A stretch of DNA of 64,000 nucleotides from Canna indica (GCA_034359265.1 CP136892.1:15052501-15116500), one strand, 5' to 3'; shown: positions 35,207 through 46,981, numbered from the stretch's first letter. The notes: generated by a model not told the origin, from the sequence alone. Translations and numbers: made by a program.

Positions 35207-36837
35207 TCTTGGCCTAAGGTTTTCAACCTTGATCTTAATCTCGGTTTTGATGATAACAAATATGAAACTAATGATTTCATGGAGAGTTATTTTCAGCTTT
35301 CATATCGGTTAGCGCACGACGTCCCCGATCGGAAAATCGAAGAAATCGAAGAAATCGGCAAGGATGCTCGAGATTCTTTGAGAAGTTAAAGTTTAGGTCT
35401 AGGGTGTCTAGTTTATGTCGTAAATCCTCATGATGATGCATAAGAATCCAAAACCCAAACCCAAACTCCAAAACATGAAAAATCGGCAAATTAGAAAATG
35501 ACCCTGGAATTCACTAAGCCTAGGGAGCTCCTTGGAGGGCTATGTGGCCTAGATATTTTCTTGACACAAAAAATACCAGTAATTATTCCTTGGGTAAAAA
35601 CTAGATAACGATGTATTTTAAAGGAATTTTTGGAAACCTTTAGCATACCCATATTTGACCCGGGAGATTATAAAATTTCTATTTTTCGGAAATTTGTACT
35701 AGACCCCAAAAACTAGATTTTGATTCAGGATTTTGATTTTTTAGATATTTTTATTGAATCCAAATGGGGGGTAATCCTTATATAAAATTTATGTTTTAAA
35801 ATTAAGAAATATTATATAAGTAGACTTAGTGAAGACAGAATCCAGAAACGAGCAAACAAACAAAAAAACCCAGCCTAAGTAGTCTGCCCTACCTAGGTTC
35901 GATCGACCGACTGGTCGACCGGCCAAATGAGAAGGCATTTCAGTTGATCGAACGTTGCCCAGAATGGGCAGAATGCCTTCGATCACTTGGTCGGTCGATC
36001 GACGTTTGATCGGACCAGCGACCGGTGGTATAATGGCTTGAAAAATAGTCGTTTAGACCCGTTGTGCCCGACCACCACTTGGTGGTTTGCCTATTTAAAG
36101 GCCTTCTAAGCCTTCCTATGACCCTCGAATGCTTCATGAGACGTCCTTTGATACTTACAAGCTTTGATTGAGTCATCTTTGTTGAAACCCTAACTTTCTA
36201 CCTTGTTTTTCTTGAGTTTGCCTTCAAGCTTGATTTGATTCATCATCAAGGCATCAAGAGGAGCTAGGATTCATTGTGTTGGAGCTAAGTATTTGTGTTG
36301 TTGTATTTTTGCTCCATTATTTGTATATTCTCTAGTTTATTTTCATTGCATTTGAACTTGTGTAAAAGGTTTGATTGAGTTGGTGGTTGCCTTGGTGTTA
36401 AGGCTTAAATCCACCATTATAAACTTAGTTTACTAGGATTAGTTGAGTTGTCCCTTAGGTTGAGGTGGGAGAGTGCTCTCGGTAGGAAGGCGGGATACTT
36501 CCGAGTGTGGAAGTGCCTTCGGTTTGAGAGCAGAGACTTTCCGGTGTAAAGTCCTCTTTATAAGAAAAATGATATAATCTAGTAAAGCTAAGTTTGGAAA
36601 TCCTAAGCTGGGTGCTTAGGTAGTGGAGTAGAAATTAGGGCCGAACCACTATAAATAATTGTGTTAGCATTGTTTTTTTGTGTATCGCATTGCTTGTCTT
36701 TATTACTCGCTTCCGCATTTAGTCGTTGAATTGTGAATTGCCTAAGTAATTTAAGAAACGTTTAAAATCGAATTTAGGCAAATAGATTTAGTTAACACAC
36801 TATTTACCCCCCCTCTAGTGTGACCATTTCACCAACA
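35207..36837 (+). mobile_element. Copia (SIRE/Maximus-like) solo LTR E
   Basis: Perfect TSD GAATG at 35202-35206 and 36838-36842. It starts TCTTGGCCTAAGG (one change from TGTTGGCC) and ends ...CATTTCACCAACA. The array is at 35898-36010 and the presumed TATA, TATTTAAA, at 36092-36099. It splits the gypsy RT/RNase H connection, whose frame rejoins across it. Confidence 0.92.
35898..36010 (+). promoter_or_regulatory. Palindromic CGGTCGACCG array in LTR E
   Basis: GATCGACCGACTGGTCGACC then TCGGTCGATCGACG, shorter than in the other LTRs, with the TATA box about 80 bp downstream. Confidence 0.5.
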
Positions 36838-37116
36838 GAATGATTGCAAATTTCTCTTCAGATCGGCCAATAGGGGCACACCCTTCTTCAAAATCCTAAG
36901 AAATAAGCTGGACTTCCAATGGGACGAGAAGTGCAAACGAGCATTTGAAGAACTCAAGAATTTCCTCACCAGCCCACAAGTTCTGGACAAACCACAACCG
37001 GGAGAGACACTCTTCCTCTACCTCACGGTCACGAAAAACATCCTCAGCTCGATGCTAGTCCACGAGCATGGAAAAGACCAGAAGCCAATCTACTTTGTCA
37101 GCAAGGTCCGAAGGCG
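36838..37116 (+). pseudogene. Ty3/gypsy Tat-type RNase H start
   Basis: After the solo LTR the element reads LDFQWDEKCKRAFEELKNFL, TSPQVLDKPQPGETLFLYLT and HEHGKDQKPIYFVSKV, the connection and start of RNase H. It then runs into the (TATAA)n tract. No integrase or 3' LTR was found beyond 39025. Confidence 0.85.
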
Positions 37117-37117
37117 A

Positions 37118-37215
37118 TCTATAATATAATATAATATAATATAATATAATATAATATAATATAGTATAATATAATATAATATAATATAATATAATATAAT
37201 ATAATATAATATAAT
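37118..37215. repeat. (TATAA)n microsatellite, left part
   Basis: About twenty pentamers of 'ataat'. The same pentamer continues at 39006-39025 on the far side of the fold-back element, so the tract seems to have been split by it. Confidence 0.95.
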
Positions 37216-39005
37216 GAAAATTAATGAAAATGACCCGAACTTTAACATTTTAAACAAATATGACTCATTTTTTTATACCCTAACTTTAACGTTTTTAACA
37301 AATATGACTCATTCTTTTATTTAAAACAAATATGTATTTTAATTTTTGAAATTATAACAATTATAGACTCCTGTTAAATTTCTATTTATTTACCCGTTAT
37401 GTGCTGACGTGGAACGCCACGTCAGCACATAAAAATTATTTTTTAAAATTCAAGATGACATGTCATCGTTAATTCTACGTGTCAGATTTTTTTTAAAAAA
37501 TAAGGAAAATTAACAAAAATAGCCCGAACTTTGACGTTTTTAACAAATATGACTCATTCTTTTATTTGAAACAAATATGTATTCCAACTTTTGAAATTAT
37601 AACAATTATAAACTCTCGTTAGATCTCTATTTATTTACTCGCTATGTGCTGACATGGAACGCCACGACAACACATAAAAATTATTTTTTAAATTCAGGAT
37701 GTCACATCATCATTAATCCCACGTGGCAGAATTTTTTTAAAAATATTAAAAAACTAAAACTAATTCACATCATCAGCACAACTTAAAAACTTCAAACCTA
37801 ATATCCAACCAAATTAAAAAAATTAAAACATGCCGCCCACTCAACTAGACACCCTCGACGAAGGTGTTCCTGTCGCTGGCGCCTCACGTCGCTTGCCATT
37901 GTCATTGACGCCTCACCTCGACTGGTCTCGCCTAACGTCGCCTATTATCGTCGGCGCCTGACCCCAAAAGTTTTCTTTTCTTATTTCTTGCTTGGTCTCG
38001 CCGGCGCCTCACCCCAAAGGTAATCTTTCCCCAACCTTTCTTGCAAGCCCGAGATACCTATTTTTCTGTCACCGAAGCTTGTCGCCTGAACCCTAAACCT
38101 AGATATCAATCTAACTGCATACCATGGTTTGTAGATCAAATCGACAACAGATGACTATTTTACCTACACGACGAGATACATCATCAGCTTCCTCTCCGGT
38201 ATATTTTATCTTGAATGCATTTTTATATCAATTCATTTAATTAAATATCAGTATAAGTATACTGATATGTATATTGATATTAGCGACGACAATAAGTATA
38301 TGTTGTCGACAATAAGTGACATGAGGCGAGACCAGCCGAGGTGATGCGCTGGCGACAATAGCAAGCGAGGTGAGGCACCGACGACAGGAACACTTTCGTT
38401 GAGGGATTAGTTGAGTCAAGTGGGTCGTAGATTTTAGTTTTTTTATTTGGTCAAATATTAGGTTTGAAGTTTTTAAGTTGTGGTGGTGTCGTAGATTAGT
38501 TTTAGTTTTTTAATATTTTTTTTAAAAAATTTGCCACGTAGGATTCATGATGACGTGACATCCTGAATTTTAAAAAAAACAATTTTTATGTGCTGACGTG
38601 GCGTTCCACGTTAGCACATAACGAGTAAATAAACAGAGATCTATCGGGAGTCTATAATTATTATAATTTCAAAAGTTGGAATACATATTTGTTTCAAATA
38701 AAAGAATGAGCCATATTTGTTTAAAACGTCAAAGTTCGGGCTATTTTTGTTAATTTTTTCTATTTTTATAAAAAAAATCTGCCACATAGGATTAACGATG
38801 ACGTGTCATTCTGAATTAAAAAAATAATTTTTATGTGCTAACGTAACGTTCCACATCAGCACATAACGGGTAAATAAACAAAAGTTTAATGGAAGTCTAT
38901 AATTATTATAATTTCAAAAGTTAAAATATATATTTGTTTCAAATAAAAGAATGAGTCATATTTGTTAAAAACATTAAAATTCGGGCCATTTTCAGTAATT
39001 TTCTC
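37216..39005. mobile_element. Mutator-like fold-back element with tandemly doubled arms
   Basis: The left end GAAAATTAATGAAAATGACCCG and the inverse of the right end GAGAAAATTACTGAAAATGG match closely. Each arm holds two diverged copies of a module of about 290 bp with 'aacaaatatgactcattcttttatt', 'gttatgtgctgacgtgg-acg' and 'cacataaaaatta'. These lie at 37216-37490 and 37500-37745 on the left, and 38500-38760 and 38765-39005 on the right. The centre (about 37800-38400) is GC-richer and also partly inverted ('gacgacaggaac'). No coding sequence is recognised. The (TATAA)n target hides the TSD. Confidence 0.75.
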
Positions 39006-39025
39006 TATAATATAATATAATATAA

Positions 39026-39394
39026 TTTTCATCCTAATCAGACTGACCAAGAGCAATCGCAGCTGAGTCAACTCTATCCATTCTTGTTCCAAGCTAAAAG
39101 CTTGAGGAAGAAGAGCTTATTCAACTCAAGTTCGCCACATAACCCATCTCTGGAATCGAAGCCAAGGCCCAAGTTCAACCTTCACCACGTGAACGGTACG
39201 AGCTAGTCTCATCCTTATGCCCTATCCTTTGTTGGTGGTTGTCTAGTTGCAATCTTTGGTTTTACAATATAATATAATATAATATATTATATATTATTAT
39301 TTATACTTTTACGGTGTTTTTAGGAAATTCATAAAATATAATATCATAGTAATTATTTTTAACTCATGAGGTATCAATTTATAAAATTAAGAAA
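39026..39394. other. Unassigned, with a second (TATAA) cluster
   Basis: Moderately GC-rich sequence at 39026-39260 with no recognised frame; it could be a decayed 3' part of the gypsy element. 'ataatataat' repeats follow at about 39268-39300. Nothing else is supported. Confidence 0.3.
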
Positions 39395-39546
39395 ATTAGG
39401 AGAGAAAAAAATTAATCCATGTCAAAAGTTCATTTCACGTTGTCACAAATCCGACACAATTTGCGACAAATTTTGTCTGTCACAGTTTGTGACGGATTTT
39501 ATCCATCACAAATTTTTTATCACTAATGCTCGTTTTTCTTATAGTG
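39395..39546 (-). mobile_element. CACTA (En/Spm) terminal fragment
   Basis: The inverse strand from 39546 begins CACTATAAGAAAAACGAGC, continues ATTAGTGAT, then has repeated 'gtcacaaa-tgtgac' subterminal motifs. This matches the usual plant CACTA terminus. The opposite terminus was not found nearby, so it is a truncated end. Confidence 0.6.
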
Positions 39547-39737
39547 AACACTCGGTATGGGCTGGTACAAACAGACCAATATTGGTGTGTCTCGATATTT
39601 AATTTTTATTCTTTTAATTTTTATTTTTATTTCAAATATAGTTCCCAAAACATAATTTTAAGCTCCGAAAACATGATTTTAACCTCCAGAACACACACAA
39701 TCTACTAAAAATATCAAAATTAGTATGAACATACTAA

Positions 39738-40113
39738 TACAGGGTGTTCATTAGGTCAAGTCGACCCAATGAACCCAAGAATTTGACTCGACCTGAACGG
39801 CCGAATCAATCGGGCCGGGCTGGGTTTAATTTAATCAAATTTGACTATAATCGGGTATGGTCTCCGGTTTCAATATTTGGAAACTAATGACCCGAGACCC
39901 GACCTGATTATCCAATTTTTTATATTTTTTTCAAAAATATATTAAAAATTTAAAAAATCCCGTGTTTTCTCGTGAAGACGCGACACATGACGTGCGTGTC
40001 TCGAGACACATCGGCCACGAGATGCGCATGTCTCATTATTTATTTTGAAAAAATATTTTTATGTTCATTTTTTAAAATAGATACCTAACCACCCGACCCG
40101 ACCCGTGAACAGC
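39738..40113. mobile_element. Possible hAT-type MITE without detectable TSD
   Basis: Left 'tacagggtgttcattagg' and right 'ccgtgaacagccctatc' are inverse-related (AGGG-TGTTCA). The interior has 'cgacctgaacggccg' and is non-coding. Flanking 8-mers do not match, so the call is weak. Confidence 0.35.
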
Positions 40114-40527
40114 CCTATCGGGTGGTACAAGGGCTCGGTACCAAACCGATACCTCCCGATATGTTCGATACACCTCGATGTCAGTTGGTATTGGGTGCAC
40201 TGATATTAATTTTTCAAAAAATCGATAAATATCAATAGTGATCACGCTGGAATTAACCATAGCCACACTTGGTACATTCACGTACGAATTAGATTTAATT
40301 GAGTATTTTATTTTATTTTACATTTCACACTTCACACCATGTTTTTCATAAAGAGTTTGATAACTTTACACCATGTTTTACATAAAAGTTTGATTGAAAT
40401 ACTTGAAACATGCTTATCAAAGCATAATTTGATAACAAATATAATAAGAGATTTGAGGCTTTATTCTCATGTGCCACTCAATATCAATCTTGAAAATTTC
40501 AAAAAGATAGTACGTAGGTACCGCCCA

Positions 40528-40996
40528 AAGGTGGCAATGGGCTAGGTTCGGGTCGGCCCATGCTTGGGCTAGGTTCGGGCTGGCCCATCTTTGGGCCATG
40601 TCGGGCACTGACTTAAAGATTTTAGGATCAGCCTTGCTCGACTCGTGGCCTGAACACCCAGGGTCAGATCGAGCCCTCACCGGCCCAAAAGTCATTAATA
40701 ATTAAATAAATAATTAAAATATATTTAAAATATTAAATATTAAATATTAAATATTAAATAAATAGTAAGATAATAAAAATTGACAATGATGAAATAAAAT
40801 ATTTATTTAAATTAAATATTTTTAAATAATTGAAATTGCTAACTAATTTATTAAAAAACTTAAAAAATATCGAGTCATGATCAGGCTCGAGCTCTAGTCG
40901 GGCTTGGTCCATGGGTCGGGCCAAGTAGCTTGACTTGGTGCATGGCCTAGTATGACCCAGTCTTATAGAATGGTCAGGCCGACCATTGCCACCTCT
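40528..40996. mobile_element. hAT-type MITE
   Basis: Ends AAGGTGGCAATGG and the inverse of CCATTGCCACCTCT. Flanking 8-mers ACCGCCCA (40520-40527) and ATCGCCCA (40997-41004) match at 7 of 8. The interior contains inverted 'gggctaggttcgggc' motifs and an AT-rich middle. Non-coding. Confidence 0.75.
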
Positions 40997-41340
40997 ATCG
41001 CCCAGTACGACGAGATTCTAAACATGATTAAAACACAAATATCAATAGCCCTAACCATTGTAATAAGTTAAGTTCAAATAAAATACTTCTAGTTCTATCA
41101 ACGTGCAAAACATATATTGTGTTTTTATTATTGTCTTTACATTTTTATTTTTTACTCAAAAAACTTGGTTAAAATATTAATATTTTCTCGTGGATTGATG
41201 GAGCTCAATTGTCCAATCTTAGTGTGGGGCATTTCTTGATGGATCTCAATTGTCCAATCTTAGTGTGGGGTATTTCTTACCAAGTGCATCTTCTTTCTTC
41301 TTGTTTCTAGCCTTTATATATTTCTCATCATTCATATTCT

Positions 41341-41790
41341 CTAACTTGAAACTAATTCATCACCAATTTCTCTCATAGCCTTTATGTATTCCTCATGATG
41401 CATCGACTTTCCCATTTGCACTAATTCATATCTTTGATATCGACTAGAGCTGCTAGTAATAGAATCATTGCTAACAGCTTTCACCATTGTTTTCTTACCC
41501 TTATCCACTGCATCTTGATGAACAATCTTCTCCACTTGATGAGCCGGCTCTACATTTTCATGAATATGCTCCTCCACTCGATGAACATGCTTTACATTTT
41601 GATGAACATGCTCTTCATATTGATGAACATGCTCATCGCTTGAACTACCGCCGGAACTATACTAACAGTCTTTCTCATTGGCACTACATGACCCATGTCA
41701 TTGTCTTTCCCATTTCAGCATCTCGATTAACGTGTTCATCATATGATGAATTGTTGTTATCTGAACTACTAATATGCACCTATAATTCAA
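41341..41790 (-). pseudogene. Gene remnant with EHVHQ-type repeats
   Basis: Minus frames read GVHISSSDNNNSSYDEHVN after an acceptor-like ATTATAG, then repeats of about 8 residues, SSSDEHVHQYEEHVHQNV and KHVHRVEEHIHENV. The end is SRYQRYELVQMGKSMHHEEY with a stop near 41341. DNA shows the repeat as 'gatgaacatgct'. A stop separates the two blocks. No family was recognised. It could be the 3' end of an unknown gene or a transposon ORF. Confidence 0.35.
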
Positions 41791-42486
41791 ACAACCATTG
41801 AACACATGGAAACAAAGAAAACATTGCAAGGTTTTATAAACGCCTAAAAACTAGTCGCATGATAGTATAGTATACTAGTTGCATGATATCAAACCAAACC
41901 AGTCACATGATACCATAACAAAGAAATCTATGTCACAAAAACGAATTTTTTCACCTTAGAAACAACTAGTCGCATGATATCAAAAAGCCCTAAAAACAGT
42001 AAACATCCGAATATAAACCCTAAAAATTCATTCCAAATCCTAAAAATCAAATCTCAAACAAAAATAAGCGTCAAACAAATGAGCCCCCTTATCCGTAATG
42101 GTGCACGCGGTCTACCACTGGATGATGGAAGAACGCACTTCCGAACATGATTAGAACGTCGAACCAGTTGCCTATTGTGCACGACCATGGTTGCGGGCTA
42201 GCAACTTGCACTGTTCCTTATCGCCGGAGATGCACATTGGATTGCCCCGGTCCTTATCCTTTGTTGTCGCCAAAAGGGATAGAAGTTTCGGTGGTTGTCG
42301 CCTTGTCGGGCTGTGGGGTATATGAGGTGTATAAACAAGAAGAGGGGGATCGGGTGTCGTCGACTTTGATGAATAAAAAATATTAATAAATGAGAGGATG
42401 ATGAGCTGGGGCTTCGAGTATTAAATTATTATTTTTTTAAACACGTAAGCACATCACATCATTGATTTAATGAGATTGCTAACGGT
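41791..42486. other. Spacer, possible remnant of the same gene
   Basis: 'agtcgcatgatatcaaa' recurs three times between 41850 and 41980. A GC-richer part at 42060-42370 has weak frames on both strands, none supported by a domain. Confidence 0.3.
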
Positions 42487-42494
42487 AATTAGAC

Positions 42495-42883
42495 CAGGGA
42501 TGAGCGGGTTCGATTACCATGTATTTTTCATAATACTCGAACCCTACTCTTTATAGGACTGATTTCTAAATTTTGGAACCTAGAATCGAACCCTACCCAA
42601 AATCACATGTTTCAATTCCAGATACCCTGTTGAAACCTGTTCAGATTCCAATAGGTTTCAACGAGTTCCAACATGTTCTAAAATAGGTTCCAATAGGGTA
42701 CATATTTCGGATACCGATTTCAATTTTAAGTACCCGATGTGTTGGACTCAGAATCAATTTTAACCGTTTTCTTAATTTTTGCCTCGGACCCTACCTAAAA
42801 TTAATTCGGATCTACCCAGAACCTACCCGATCAGATAGATTCCAACTGGTTCCAGGTCTACCTGGTACCCACGCACACTCCTG
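42495..42883. mobile_element. hAT-type MITE
   Basis: Perfect 8-bp TSD AATTAGAC at 42487-42494 and 42884-42891. Ends are CAGGGATGAGCGGGT and the inverse of ACCCACGCACACTCCTG. The interior is non-coding, with repeated 'ggttcca' and 'tacccg' phrases. Confidence 0.9.
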
Positions 42884-43326
42884 AATTAGACGGTAAAATT
42901 TAATTGAAACAAATTCAAAAAATACATAATTCAATTGAGACAGATAAAAATACACGAAGCAAATGCAAAAAAATCCCAGAATACACAATATATTTACGTA
43001 CTTTCCCTTATATTAATAGCAATGCGAGTACATGGCATCGGATTACGACAGTAATGAGGCACTTATGCGACGGACTTCTATTGAAGAGGTTAAATGGTAT
43101 GGAAGATCATACTTACAGCACTTCTATATAGGCTAGAAAATTATAAACATGAGTTAGAACAAATAAAACCAGCAAACCAAGAAGATCAATGACAACTAAT
43201 TATCACATCATCTTCCAATAAGCAGGACAAGACTCCTTCCCTAAAAAATGACTGCAGTTGAACAACACCAAGAGAGTTGGTATGCACTCCATCATCTATC
43301 CAAATTTTACAAGATGACGGGGATCA

Positions 43327-44899
43327 TCATGAACCCAACAAAACATTTGGAACAAAATCATCTATGTCGCCCCAGCCGGAGACCGGAACTGGCCTATCTG
43401 CAAACATAAAAGAATCCCAACCACAACTCTCTTCCACTTCGTTAGCATTATATATTGGCGGCGGTTCGTATAAATCTTCCAACAGCTGAGGGTTGATATA
43501 AGTCTCTTGATTTACTTCGTCGATGTACATCTCTGGATCAGGCAAAGGGATATGGCAGGGGAGGCCATTAATCTCAGCCCAGAATCTGGCTTTTGCATCT
43601 CGGAAAGCCTCTTCTCCAGCGGAGTCATCCCATCGAACCACGTTCTCATACATAGACATTACTTTTTTGGTTTCGCAAAGCTTCCTCCACGGTATCAAGC
43701 ACACATCGGTGCAAAACTTTTTCTCCCACAAAGGAATCGTCTGTTGCCATGACCCTAATTAAATCCATAAAAATAGAACAATATTGGATAAGCAAGGGCC
43801 AAACATCTAATCAAACTCTTGAGCAATAATAAAAGAACAAAATTAATGCCTATGTATAAGGAGAGCTAGCTCGAGCTTTTCCTCCAGTTCTACCTCATAA
43901 AAGAAAAACAACAGACTGACTTTACTAGAATACGATCAAATCTACAACATAAATAGAACAGAAACTTCAATAAGAGCAAGTTGAACAGTAGACAAGGAGC
44001 TCGAGCTCTTATCTATCAGAAAGTAACAATAGAGTGAGTTTACTGTTAGAAGAACCAGATTAAATCTACAACATAAGCAGAACAAGAACTATACCAGAAG
44101 CATGTTGAAAAGAATAAGGTAATCGTGCATATTAATTACATCTAGTGAAGCTGTTCCTCTGAGTTTGATGACCAAAACAGGGGTAGTAGGGCTGGAAAAA
44201 TTGAACCTTCTTCGATCTACATTGGGAAGAGACTTTGCACTAGATGATAACAGAAACATTAACCGCAGTGCAATTATAGAACTAACTAAACAGCTTCTGC
44301 ACAGAGGACCACTAAATATAGGAACTTCTATACAAAATAGGAAACAAATCCCGGGTACGCATGGATTCAAGATATATTTGAGTGACCACCCACATCACCG
44401 TGTGGGATATATAAACACAACACAACCTCCCAAAGCATCCCCTAGGAAAGCAACATCCAAGAGCAGCGCGCTGCACTATGCTTTGAACTCAAACTATTTC
44501 AAAGACGACAGATCGGAAATGGCACGACTTGAACTCCCAGGGCCGGCTGAAACAAAATTCAGAGCAAAAGAATCAACCCTCACAATCCCCCCTCTAACCC
44601 TCATAAAAATCCAAGCTTTAGCTCGAAATCGGTGCGAATCACAAGATGGATCAATCAACCAACACCCATTGAAAAAGAAAGAAAAAGTCAGACTAGCCAG
44701 GAAGATGAGATGAAGAACCCTAAGAAAAGTAATAATATATAAGAAGGGAAGGGAAGAAATTAAGAAGAAGAGATCTCCCATAGTGAGAATAGGACTTACC
44801 AGAGGGCGAAGGCGGCGGCCGGCCGTACTTCTTGCGCGGGTACCTGCTGGTGGGCCCCAAGCGTCTGCCTTGCTGCTGCGTCCCCGTCCACTCCCCCAT
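43327..44899 (-). CDS. Conserved plant protein of unknown function, 2 exons, 175 aa
   Basis: Exon 1 (44899-44800) starts MGEWTGTQQQGRRLGPTSRY, runs to GRPPPSPS and ends at donor CTCTG|GTAAGT. Exon 2 (43754-43327) starts after acceptor TTAATTAG|GG and joins in phase (100 nt + 428 nt), giving SWQQTIPLWEKKFC. It continues with ENVVRWDDSAGEEAFRDAK, RFWAEINGLPCHIPLPDPE and YIDEVN, and ends at TGA 43327 after DDFVPNVLLGS. The block PLWEKKFC...SVPW-like...WDDSAGEEAF...RFWAEINGLPCDI is, as I recall, conserved in a family of unannotated small plant proteins. The N-terminus is basic and Pro-rich and the C-terminus acidic. The intact frame, good splice sites and in-phase join make this the best gene in the window. 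Its function is not known to me. Confidence 0.85.
43755..44799 (-). other. Intron of the 43327-44899 gene
   Basis: A 1,045-bp GT-AG intron. Around 43861-44110 it holds two imperfect copies of a segment with 'gagctcgagct', 'caacagactgactttact' and 'aaatctacaacataa'. Chance frames on both strands (such as 44165-44713 plus) have no domain support. Confidence 0.75.
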
Positions 44900-46390
44900 T
44901 TCGTCTCCCTCCTCTTATAATTAATATCATCGACTGATAAAATTAATAATATAGCTCAGATCTAACCTACAAAAATGATAGCAGCAGTACTGATGAGGTG
45001 ATTTGGAGAACGAGGCCCCCAATATAATAAGCAAAAGTGATCAGAGGGGAATCTCCGTCGTCTCTGACACCGCGAGAGCGAGCTAACAGGACGCTGAGCG
45101 CAGGGAAAGGAATTTTGAACAGGGAAATAACGCAAAGATCGGGAGTTGATGGGATATTCCGGAGGCAGTGATGGGATCGGGGAGGCATGAGGGGTTGATG
45201 TCTCAAAAGAGGAAGAAGAAAGTAGAACAAATAGACATCAGGGAAGCACGAAAACAGGTAAACAGGCCACGAGGCGGTTCGCCTTCTCTCACGTGGACGC
45301 CAAAATTAATTTCTAATCATTTTAATTATTCTATTATGGTACGCAGTAAATGAGAAAATCGGTGAGATTCCTGTCTTAGGTTTCGTTTTCTATTATTTAC
45401 GACTTTGCCATTCTCTGTTTATTTTATTTATGGTACGCAGTAAATGAGAAAATCTTTGTTTCTTTATTTTTGGGTACGATTTGGAAAAATGCTTCGTGTC
45501 CGGAATTGAATAATGTGATTTCCGTGGGTGGGAGAAACTTCGGGATGTTTGTTGACCTCCTCGGCCATCATTTACATCGTGGATTATGTTCGAAAGCTAC
45601 GACAATTACTTTATGTCCCGTTCGGAAGAGATTTGCGCCATGCCAGGTGACATTGTTTTTCTTTCTCTCTTTTTTTGTTTTTTTGAAAAAAAATAATGGG
45701 CTTATATGAAAGAAATAGATAATTTTGGGGACAACTTGAAAGGGGCGTGACTCGGCTGTCTCCATTGGCACGACTTTTGATTGGCTGTTGGAGCATCGAC
45801 CTTACGGTTTTTCTTTAATTGATATTTTGGATTATTTCTATTTTACCCCTCAGCTTTTGAACTTTATGAATTCAGCCTGATGGGTTTTTAGTAATCTCCA
45901 GGGATTTTTGAAATTATGAGCAATAAGATGTGTATTTTATGGTAATTACATAAATTGTATGAGTATTTCCCCTTTAAAATTTTGACCATATATACATTTT
46001 GATTTTAGGAAATAGTCAATTGAGGTGTTGATCGATGAGAGGTTGAACCAACGTGCAAGTCAATAAGTCATATCAACATGTGCTAGAAGTGTCCATTTAG
46101 AAGTTAGAACACCCTTTGGTGAGCGAGTAAGGTTCGATAAGAGGAGAGAGAGAAAGTGAATAATCACAACAATTAATGATTAATTAGCTAGCAAGAAAAA
46201 CCGATACTTAAAATATTTTGCTCTTTTTATACATGTTATTGTACACTCTCTACATATACATGCTCGGAGGGGAAATCATCATCTATCTTTCAACTCAATG
46301 GCCTGAACATTGAGCTCACAAGCTTTGTTGTATTGAGTCCAAGCACCTCGGTTTGGGTTGCAAGCTAATTAATTTGATCATAATTTTTAG
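44900..46390. other. Upstream region of the gene and spacer
   Basis: On minus, TTATAAGAGGAG lies only about 20 bp before the ATG, so transcription may start further up and a leader intron is possible. The phrase 'tatggtacgcagtaaatgag' occurs twice, at about 45334 and 45430. No other gene is supported. Confidence 0.35.
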
Positions 46391-46981
46391 AGTAAATTAC
46401 ACAGAACTCTCCTCGATTATAGTCGATGTGTGCAAAGACTACCTAAACTACCTCTTCCCACGTGCACAGAAACCCTTCTTTCCAGTGCCACGTGACAATA
46501 ATCTTCACCCTCCATCTCATCCGATGGTCATCACTTCTTCTTCTATCCATCTCTCACCTACCTACACTCTTCCCCTTGCCATGGACTCTGCCGCCGCCAC
46601 TGGAGGAGGAGGTCGCCGGAGAAGGAGGAGGTCCTCCTCTTCTTCTAAAGGAGGATGATTCTTGTGGTGCCTCCTCCTCCTTCTCCGGTGGCGGAGTCTA
46701 GAGCAAAGGGAGGAGTATGTGTAGGTAGGTGAGGGATTGGTAGAAGAAGAAGTGATGGTCATCAGATGAGATAGATGATGGAGATTGCTGCCACGTGGCA
46801 TTGGAAAGGGGAGTTCTACGCACGTGGGAATTTTACCGTTAAGTTACTAATAGACGGACTGACAGAAAAGAGTTATTTGAACAAAAAGTGTAGTTGCGGG
46901 AGGTTTCATGCACACTTGGTAGTTTAGGTAGTCTTTACGCACATCGACTATAGTCGAGGGCGGTTCAGTGTAATTTATACT
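46391..46981. mobile_element. Mutator-like MITE with palindromic GGA-rich centre
   Basis: The left end 'agtaaattacacagaactctcc' and the inverse right end 'agtataaattacactgaaccg' match. Shared subterminal blocks are 'gactatagtcgatgtg' and 'aaagactacctaaactacc'. Flanks AATTTTTAG (46382-46390) and AATTTTAAA (46982-46990) resemble a 9-bp TSD. The centre is an inverted GGAGGA/TCCTCC stretch that gives chance ORFs rich in Arg and Ser on both strands. Confidence 0.7.

Noticed and set aside
39026..39260. Continuation of gypsy pol (integrase) after the fold-back element
   Set aside because: No HHCC or DDE-type integrase motif could be read in any frame, so it was left unassigned.
44165..44713. 182-codon plus ORF
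   Set aside because: It lies antisense within the intron of the 43327-44899 gene, with no domain and unremarkable composition.
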